Assembly: GCA_002452695.1 (NCBI GenBank)
Contig: DKFA01000042.1
Coordinates: forward strand, 16,060-22,319
Length of the DNA: 6,260 nucleotides
Reading direction: 5' to 3'
From: Dehalococcoidia bacterium UBA6808
GTDB taxonomy: Bacteria > Chloroflexota > Dehalococcoidia > GIF9 > UBA5629
In this document: one piece after another, positions 1 through 3,964 of the stretch
How the letters are laid out: every line of letters starts with the position of its first letter
Numbering within the stretch: the first letter of the stretch is position 1
Position numbers and translations under genes: made by a program
The notes under the pieces: generated by a model
Told to the model about the DNA's origin: nothing
The model's input: only the letters and a program-made list of their open reading frames with translations
Databases searched by the model: none

Positions 1-65
1 GTGCAATAAGGCTGGCCATAGGCTACCTGTGCCCGGCAGTTAGGACAATAATAACCTTGCTGCAT
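1..65 (-). CDS. Zinc-ribbon protein, N-terminal fragment (runs off left edge)
   Basis: Reading leftwards from an ATG at 65-63, the frame gives MQQGYYCPNCRAQVAYGQPY followed by Cys, and is open to the window edge. The Cys-Pro-Asn-Cys pair, followed ten residues later by a third Cys in a 'YC' context, is the usual first half of a small zinc ribbon (CPNCGAxV...FCxxCG style). These domains bind one zinc ion and often sit at the N-terminus of membrane or regulatory proteins, so the full function cannot be read from 21 residues. An in-frame stop lies at 89-87, so the start must be close to this ATG. A purine-rich GAGAGG lies upstream but about 15 bases away, which is long. The gene overlaps the end of the next minus-strand ORF by 26 bases in another frame; the two could be translationally coupled or be pieces of one frameshifted gene. 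Confidence 0.5.
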   Translation of the reverse strand, partial: MQQGYYCPNCRAQVAYGQPYC

Positions 66-330
66 AATAATATATTGTTGCCTCTCTTAAAGATGGAGTC
101 AAGGGCATATCATAAATGAATGTACATGCCGGTTTACACACCAGCACACAATTGATCAAACTACAGTTGCGGAACAGACACTCTTGGAAATCCCTGCCTT
201 TCAGGGTTTCGGTGGTCAGCGACAGGTCCTCAAAGCTTGCTTTGTCGTAACTGCCACTGGAAAAAGGAATGATATCTTCCATGATCGTCCATCCGTCAAG
301 ATCATTTGCCGGCTGTAATTCTAACAGCAC
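40..330 (-). CDS. Small hypothetical protein with pentapeptide-like segment
   Basis: I do not recognise a family with certainty. The ORF encodes at most 96 residues from a GTG start at 330; a stop at 336-334 prevents a longer reading. An internal ATG at 282-280 (residue 17) has a GGATGG six bases upstream and is an equally good or better start, giving about 80 residues. Residues 46-63 (RDFQECLFRNCSLINCVL) show F/L residues spaced about every five positions with small or polar residues between (DFQEC-LFRNC-SLINC), resembling two or three turns of a pentapeptide-repeat helix, but too short to be diagnostic. The segment is Cys-rich (C51, C56, C61, C65, C69). The last part, from about residue 88, overlaps the zinc-ribbon reading frame and looks like shadow sequence, so the ORF may be a real short gene, or the 5' part of a gene that once continued into the zinc ribbon through a frameshift. 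Confidence 0.3.
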   Translation of the reverse strand: MLLELQPANDLDGWTIMEDIIPFSSGSYDKASFEDLSLTTETLKGRDFQECLFRNCSLINCVLVCKPACTFIYDMPLTPSLREATIYYYAARLLLS

Positions 331-338
331 AGGCTATT

Positions 339-368
339 TTGTTAAACAGTGTGCGGCGGCACTAAAGT
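339..368 (+). promoter_or_regulatory. Weak candidate promoter for the CARDB lipoprotein
   Basis: TTGTTA at 339-344 and TAAAGT at 363-368 are separated by 18 bases, each matching four of six sigma-70 consensus positions. It lies about 65 bases upstream of the lipoprotein start. The region 331-433 is otherwise without a gene, so a promoter is expected here, but other AT-rich hexamers nearby (around 401-412) could serve as well. Confidence 0.22.
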
Positions 369-418
369 ACTCAAACTTTTAGGCCAACCAGTTCGTTTAA
401 GATTATGTAATAAACTTT

Positions 419-424
419 GGGAGG
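419..424 (+). promoter_or_regulatory. Ribosome binding site of the CARDB lipoprotein
   Basis: GGGAGG, nine bases before the ATG at 434, fixes the start of the lipoprotein. It also argues against the overlapping reading frame that begins at 349, which has no such site. Confidence 0.75.
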
Positions 425-433
425 AACCATTAT

Positions 434-1498
434 ATGAAAAATTTTCGATTATACTCAATTCTGGCATTCGTTATTTCCCTATCGCTGGCGGCAATACCGG
501 GCTGCAGCCCGGTTTCAGCTCCTGCCGCCGCGCTGACCGTACCGGTTATCAGTTCCCCGTCAAATACCCCCGCCATCACAGCTCCGACAAATTCCGGGAC
601 TCCGGACCTGGTCATTACCAGGGTCTGGCTGGACGGATTAATGGTCTACTATAAGATCAAGAATATCGGAACTGCCGATTCACCGCAAACCTTCTCTCAC
701 CTCTACGTCAACGACCTTATGCCGGTTATGGGGGGTACCAGTTTCGTTGATACTCTCAAACCGGGTGAGGAAAGGCCCATTGCCTTCACCAACTACCAGT
801 GGCAATTTGATAAACCCATCAACGACAACAAGGCACGTGTGCTGTCTGAAGGTTATATCGAGCTGCCTTTGAGCAACAACAAGGTTGAAGTCCGCGCCGA
901 TGGTGCAAATAAAGTGGCAGAGATGAGCGAGACCAACAACAATAGATCTACACTGGTCGGCATGATGTATGACAGCGACCTGCTGCGTGTATCTAACCTT
1001 GCTGTTTGGAAGAACAAAGACGGTATCCTGACAGAACCTGGCACCGAGAATACACCAGCGGGCGCTCATTTCCAGATCCCCAACTCCGATATGGAAGTGA
1101 CACCCGAGCTGGAAGTAATCCCTCAGCAGGTGCCCAATGGCTGGATGCAGGGTACATTCGGCTATTTCTACTCTCTCGAAGAATGGAATTCACCAAACAT
1201 TGCAGCAATAGAGATACCGGCTAAACTGCACTTCGTGGCAAAGGTCGGGCTTTCCAGGAATGCCACGGGCAGCGACGGCGTCACTTTCAGGTTCGGCCTC
1301 AAGGACCTCAACGACTCTGTCACCTGGGTCGCCAGTAAAACGGCCAACACCCCCGGTGTTTTCGAAGATTGGGACATCGACCTGAGCCAGTACGAAGGGC
1401 AGAAGTATTACTTCCTGCTGCGCGTGGATGCCGGGGCTTCACCTTCTTATGACTTCGCCATCTGGAAAAAGGCCAGGCTATTACAGATCAACGACTGA
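434..1498 (+). CDS. Secreted lipoprotein with CARDB-like domain and probable jelly-roll domain
   Basis: This 354-residue protein is probably exported and anchored outside the membrane. Residues 1-23 are a signal peptide (MKNF/R, hydrophobic core 7-20) ending in a lipobox-like AIPGC, so C24 is the likely lipidated residue. Residues 25-56 are a Ser/Pro/Ala/Thr-rich linker. Residues 57-170 look like a CARDB domain (cell-adhesion-related beta-sandwich): 'PDLVITRVWLDG', 'YYKIKNIGTADS', 'LKPGEE' and the closing 'VAEMSETNNN' are typical. Residues about 180-354 form a second beta-rich region; its end, 'WDIDLSQYEGQKYYFLLRVD' followed by 'YDFAIWKKARL', resembles the last strands of galactose-binding-like jelly rolls seen in carbohydrate-binding modules. 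No catalytic motif is seen, so a binding, adhesion or scaffold role is inferred. The start is firm: GGGAGG at 419-424 lies nine bases before the ATG. The gene stands alone, followed by a strong terminator. No ligand can be named. Confidence 0.9.
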   Translation: MKNFRLYSILAFVISLSLAAIPGCSPVSAPAAALTVPVISSPSNTPAITAPTNSGTPDLVITRVWLDGLMVYYKIKNIGTADSPQTFSHLYVNDLMPVMGGTSFVDTLKPGEERPIAFTNYQWQFDKPINDNKARVLSEGYIELPLSNNKVEVRADGANKVAEMSETNNNRSTLVGMMYDSDLLRVSNLAVWKNKDGILTEPGTENTPAGAHFQIPNSDMEVTPELEVIPQQVPNGWMQGTFGYFYSLEEWNSPNIAAIEIPAKLHFVAKVGLSRNATGSDGVTFRFGLKDLNDSVTWVASKTANTPGVFEDWDIDLSQYEGQKYYFLLRVDAGASPSYDFAIWKKARLLQIND

Positions 1499-1524
1499 TG
1501 ACAGTGATATAATTCAGCGACCCG

Positions 1525-1552
1525 AGCCCGGGGGCTGATCAGCCCCCGGGCT
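1525..1552 (+). terminator. Intrinsic terminator after the CARDB lipoprotein
   Basis: A perfect 28-base palindrome: a 12-bp, very GC-rich stem (AGCCCGGGGGCT paired with AGCCCCCGGGCT) closed by a GATC loop and followed by CTTTCTC. It starts 26 bases after the lipoprotein stop. The T tract is short and interrupted, but the stem is strong. Because the palindrome is symmetric, it could also act on the other strand, though no minus-strand gene ends here. Confidence 0.8.
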
Positions 1553-1608
1553 TTCTCATATACCAGTAGATATAAAACACTGATTTCCCAGGAGGTCATC
1601 AGTTTCAC

Positions 1609-1830
1609 ATGAATTTCAATGAGATAACACTCGAGTCATTAACGGCATTTCTCGTCTACGGATTGCTGATTCTCCCCGTGTTCTCTACCTTTTGCGCACT
1701 TTTTCTGCGGGACTCCTTGCTTTATCCCTATCAACAATGGATCGCGCCTGTACTGCTGGCAGCCTTCCTTCTGACCGGCATTCTGGTGAGCGTGCGGCAC
1801 ACCATGGCTTTTAGAATAAGGCTCAAATGA
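1609..1830 (+). CDS. Small two-helix membrane protein, function unknown
   Basis: The 73-residue product has two clear hydrophobic segments, about residues 10-34 and 44-62, joined by a short polar loop (RDSLLYPYQQ). It ends in a basic tail (VRHTMAFRIRLK), which predicts by the positive-inside rule that the C-terminus is cytoplasmic. I recognise no family, and no catalytic or metal-binding motif is present. An excellent Shine-Dalgarno sequence, AGGAGGT at 1590-1596, precedes the ATG, but the gap of 12-13 bases is longer than usual; no alternative start codon lies in frame closer to it. The gene follows the lipoprotein terminator by about 55 bases, leaving little room for its own promoter (a TATAAA at 1571-1576 has no good -35 partner), so it may depend on read-through. 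It ends about 90 bases before a bidirectional terminator. Reality of the gene is likely but not certain. Confidence 0.55.
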   Translation: MNFNEITLESLTAFLVYGLLILPVFSTFCALFLRDSLLYPYQQWIAPVLLAAFLLTGILVSVRHTMAFRIRLK

Positions 1831-1917
1831 TCGGACTACGGCTGTACAATACAACGCCGGACAGACCTTCAACATTCAGCATTTCCAAAGGTTGACCACC
1901 TGTGCATGACGGTAGAC

Positions 1918-1952
1918 AAAAAAATGGAATACCTATGAGTATTCCATTTTTT
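1918..1952. terminator. Bidirectional intrinsic terminator between convergent genes
   Basis: A-run (1918-1924), stem ATGGAATAC (1924-1932), loop CTATGA (1933-1938), stem GTATTCCAT (1939-1947), T-run (1947-1952). The nine-base stem extends through A:T pairs to about 14 bp. Read on either strand it gives a hairpin followed by six or seven Ts, so it can end both the plus-strand small membrane gene and the minus-strand lipoprotein gene whose stop is at 1981. Confidence 0.85.
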
Positions 1953-1980
1953 ATCTATTTCAGATACCTGCCATGTCAGG

Positions 1981-2406
1981 TCAAGGCGTCGGAGGAGGAG
2001 CGGGAGTTGGAGGAGGAGGCAATGGACACGGAGGTGATGGTGGACAAGGATAATAACGCGGAGTATACCATGGATATAGATAAACAGATGGATAAGAATA
2101 GACACGGGGATATGTACGGTAGATGACAGTGGGTGATGTAGTTGTAGTATACGTCCCCTGCTGCAACTGGCTCTGTGCCTTCGAGAGGGACTGTCTTACC
2201 GTAGACAGCTCCTGCTGCGCCGAATTCAGCTGCGCTTGGCTGGCAGCCAGTTGATGCTGTGTTGAGCCAAGCTGGCTGTTGAGCATATTAACCTGGTTTT
2301 GCAAATCCTGCATCTGCTCACGAGTGGCATAAGAGGTGCACCCCGATGCTGCTGCCATCATTAACACTGCCACAACCAATAATCCGGTAAAAAATCTCTT
2401 GTGCAT
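1981..2406 (-). CDS. Small lipoprotein with leucine-heptad coiled coil and Tyr/Pro-rich tail
   Basis: The 141-residue product starts with a lipoprotein signal peptide (MHKRFF, hydrophobic 7-20) and the lipobox AASGC, so C23 is the predicted lipidated residue. Residues about 28-83 are a Gln/Ser/Ala-rich coiled coil with an unbroken heptad: L46, L53, L60, L67, L74 and L81 lie exactly seven apart, preceded in register by M32 and V39, with L35, L42, A63, V70 and A77 at the other core position. This recalls murein-lipoprotein-like trimeric or dimeric rods, though the sequence is not clearly homologous to Lpp. Residues 84-120 are rich in Tyr and Pro (YRTYP, YSYPSVYLYPWY), and 118-141 are nearly pure Pro with two Cys. 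No lysine ends the protein, so Lpp-style peptidoglycan attachment is not evident. The start is secure: AGGAGGTGAGAA immediately precedes the ATG. It has its own promoter and terminator. A structural envelope or spacer role is inferred. Confidence 0.85.
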   Translation of the reverse strand: MHKRFFTGLLVVAVLMMAAASGCTSYATREQMQDLQNQVNMLNSQLGSTQHQLAASQAQLNSAQQELSTVRQSLSKAQSQLQQGTYTTTTSPTVIYRTYPRVYSYPSVYLYPWYTPRYYPCPPSPPCPLPPPPTPAPPPTP

Positions 2407-2410
2407 TTCT

Positions 2411-2417
2411 CACCTCC
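2411..2417 (-). promoter_or_regulatory. Strong ribosome binding site of the coiled-coil lipoprotein
   Basis: AGGAGGT followed by GAGA(A) and the ATG at 2406: near-perfect complementarity to the 16S anti-Shine-Dalgarno, suggesting high translation, as expected for an abundant structural lipoprotein. Confidence 0.75.
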
Positions 2418-2438
2418 TCTCAGTGAGATTTTACAACT

Positions 2439-2467
2439 ATTATAGTAAAGGGGAGCCCTCTATTCTT
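2439..2467 (-). promoter_or_regulatory. Promoter of the coiled-coil lipoprotein
   Basis: On the minus strand a perfect -10 hexamer TATAAT occupies 2444-2439. The -35 is poor: AAGAAT at 2467-2462 with a 17-base spacer, or TCAAGA with 19. Transcription would start near 2432, leaving a short leader of about 25 bases that contains the AGGAGGT ribosome binding site at 2417-2411. Confidence 0.55.
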
Positions 2468-2543
2468 GACGAGTTCCTTATAAGTTCCTGATATTAAGCT
2501 AATAATTTTTCGGGGTTTGGGACAAATGGCCGTGACGATCAGC

Positions 2544-2581
2544 AAAAAAATGTTATGGCAGGCCTTAAGGCCTGCCATAAC
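2544..2581 (-). terminator. Intrinsic terminator of ilvC
   Basis: Positions 2552-2581 form a perfect 30-base palindrome (each arm GTTATGGCAGGCCTT on the coding strand), 13 bases after the ilvC stop. On the minus strand it is followed by one base and then seven Ts (2550-2544), the classic rho-independent layout. In practice the hairpin would have a four-base or larger loop taken from the TTAA centre. Confidence 0.92.
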
Positions 2582-2594
2582 GTCAAATATCAGA

Positions 2595-3695
2595 TTAGTA
2601 GTCTTTTCTACCGGCGACTCCCCTGGTGGTATGGTCAATCTTCCTGGCAGATTCCCTGGGCCGCAGATCGCGTGTGGCCTTGCCTGCGCGCCACATTTCC
2701 GAATCGCGAATAGCGCCCAACTCTTTACTAAGCCGGACCTTGTAATCAGGTTTGCTGCCAAGGGAGATCACGCGTTTAGTCTCTTCACCGGAGGCCACCC
2801 GCCTGTACAACTCATTAAATAGGGGTAAAACAGCCTTCTTAAACTTTGGCTTCCAATCGAGGGCGCCCCTCTGTGCAGTGGCTGAGCAGTTGGAATACAT
2901 CCAGTCCATACCGTTCTCGTCAACCAGCCTGATCAGGCTCTGAGTGAGCTCCTCCACCGTCTCATTAAAGGCCTCGCTGGGGCTATGGCCGTGCTTGCGC
3001 AGCACACTGTACTGGGCCTCCATGATACCAGCCAGCGCTCCCATTAACACACCACGCTCGCCTACCAGGTCACTGTAGACCTCCTTTTTAAACGTCGTGG
3101 GGAAAAGATAGCCTGCCCCAATGCCGATACCCAGGGCGATGCAGCGTTCCCTGGCCTTGCCTGTAGCATCCTGGTAAACAGCAAAGCTGGCATTGATGCC
3201 TGCACCGGAAAGGAAATTACGGCGTACCGATGTTCCAGACCCCTTGGGAGCACATAGTATGACATCGACATTTTTCGGCGGGATGACCCCGGTCTGGTCC
3301 TTGTAAGTAATCGAAAATCCGTGCGAGAAGTAGAGCGCATCACCTTTTTTCAGATTCTTCTTGATGGATGGCCAAACCTCCCGCTGGGCAGCGTCTGAAA
3401 CAAGAAATTCTATGATCGTGCCACGTTTGGCGGCTTCCTCGATTTCAAACAGGTCTTTGCCCGGTTTCCATCCGTCCTCTTTCGCCCTGTTCCAGTCCTC
3501 AATGAACTTCTTTGACTGACCGATAATAACGTTGAAGCCATTATCCTTAAGGTTCAGCGCCTGCGCAGGCCCCTGCACCCCATAACCGATAATAGCAATG
3601 GTCTCGTTCTTGAGGACCTCACGGGCCTTTTCCATAGGAAACTCCTTGCGCGTTACCACCTCCTCCTTAACTCCGCCGAAATCGATATATGCCAT
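2595..3695 (-). CDS. ilvC: Ketol-acid reductoisomerase
   Basis: The enzyme converts acetolactate or acetohydroxybutyrate to the dihydroxy acids of valine, leucine and isoleucine synthesis, in the cytoplasm, using Mg2+ and a nicotinamide cofactor. The 366-residue chain shows the dinucleotide fold GYGVQG (37-42), SHGF with H125, APKGSG with K151, the metal ligands D209 and E213 in SDLVGERG, E245 and E249 in AFNETVEEL, and S271 in CSATAQRG. 'GYGVQGPAQALN', 'SDAAQ' and 'NGMDWMYSNCS' mark the Bacteroidetes-like branch rather than the common 'GYGSQGHAHA' form. The ATG at 3695 is chosen because AGGAGG lies nine bases upstream (3710-3705) and the family begins there (MAYIDFGGV); a longer reading from 3737 adds 14 unlikely residues. 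The cofactor loop S61-D67 is acidic at its end, and a basic tail from about residue 348 has no obvious counterpart. No ilvB, ilvN, ilvD or leu gene is adjacent; the gene has its own promoter and terminator. Confidence 0.97.
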   Translation of the reverse strand: MAYIDFGGVKEEVVTRKEFPMEKAREVLKNETIAIIGYGVQGPAQALNLKDNGFNVIIGQSKKFIEDWNRAKEDGWKPGKDLFEIEEAAKRGTIIEFLVSDAAQREVWPSIKKNLKKGDALYFSHGFSITYKDQTGVIPPKNVDVILCAPKGSGTSVRRNFLSGAGINASFAVYQDATGKARERCIALGIGIGAGYLFPTTFKKEVYSDLVGERGVLMGALAGIMEAQYSVLRKHGHSPSEAFNETVEELTQSLIRLVDENGMDWMYSNCSATAQRGALDWKPKFKKAVLPLFNELYRRVASGEETKRVISLGSKPDYKVRLSKELGAIRDSEMWRAGKATRDLRPRESARKIDHTTRGVAGRKDY

Positions 3696-3704
3696 GTCTT
3701 TTTG

Positions 3705-3710
3705 CCTCCT
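3705..3710 (-). promoter_or_regulatory. Ribosome binding site that fixes the ilvC start
   Basis: AGGAGG on the minus strand, nine bases before the ATG at 3695. It lies inside the longer reading that begins at 3737, so it rules that upstream start out. Confidence 0.8.
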
Positions 3711-3750
3711 TTTACCTGATGCGATAAAGCATAACAAATAATTTGAATAC

Positions 3751-3773
3751 GTGATATTTTATTATCATATCAC
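3751..3773. promoter_or_regulatory. Inverted repeat overlapping the ilvC -10 region (possible operator)
   Basis: GTGATAT (3751-3757) and ATATCAC (3767-3773) form a perfect 7-bp dyad separated by nine bases, covering the -10 hexamer and most of the spacer. The half-site spacing of about 16 bases centre to centre would suit a dimeric helix-turn-helix repressor. The regulator is not identified and the match could be chance in AT-rich DNA. Confidence 0.4.
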
Positions 3774-3784
3774 ATCCAGTTCAA
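3756..3784 (-). promoter_or_regulatory. ilvC promoter
   Basis: TTGAAC at 3784-3779 and TAAAAT at 3761-3756 on the minus strand, with the ideal 17-base spacer (four of six and five of six matches to the sigma-70 consensus). The predicted start near 3749 gives a leader of about 54 bases to the ilvC ATG. Confidence 0.6.
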
Positions 3785-3807
3785 ATAAGAATGTCCGAAA
3801 TAATACT

Positions 3808-3892
3808 TAAAATAGCTTGGCAATGACTTACTATTCTTTGAACAGTATTTAAACCCATACGCCGCATCTCAATTTATCTAAAAGCTATTTTA
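3808..3892. repeat. 11-bp inverted repeat in the gap upstream of ilvC
   Basis: TAAAATAGCTT (3808-3818) is the exact reverse complement of AAGCTATTTTA (3882-3892), with 63 bases between. It lies in the AT-rich stretch between the antiporter stop (3965) and the ilvC promoter, which holds no gene I can support. The repeat may be chance, a transcript-level structure at the end of the antiporter message, or a pair of protein sites. Confidence 0.35.
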
Positions 3893-3964
3893 CATTAATA
3901 TATCAAACACGTGGCGTCATTTCTTATAGAATGCTGCAGGCTCGTTAAACTGGTTAGCCTGACG

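Noticed and set aside
1902..2126. Plus-strand Glu/Asp-rich 74-residue ORF
   Set aside because: It is the complement of the Pro/Tyr-rich tail of the minus-strand lipoprotein and runs through the bidirectional terminator.
2466..2494. Plus-strand promoter-like TTGACG with TGATAT 17 bases downstream
   Set aside because: The -10 matches only three of six positions and no plus-strand gene follows; the region runs into the ilvC terminator.
3696..3737. Upstream start for ilvC adding 14 residues
   Set aside because: The AGGAGG at 3705-3710 lies inside this extension and points to the ATG at 3695, which also matches the family's N-terminus.
3937..3961. CAGGCT/AGCCTG hairpin just after the antiporter stop as a terminator
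   Set aside because: Only six base pairs with a 13-base loop and no T-run on the minus strand; too weak to call.
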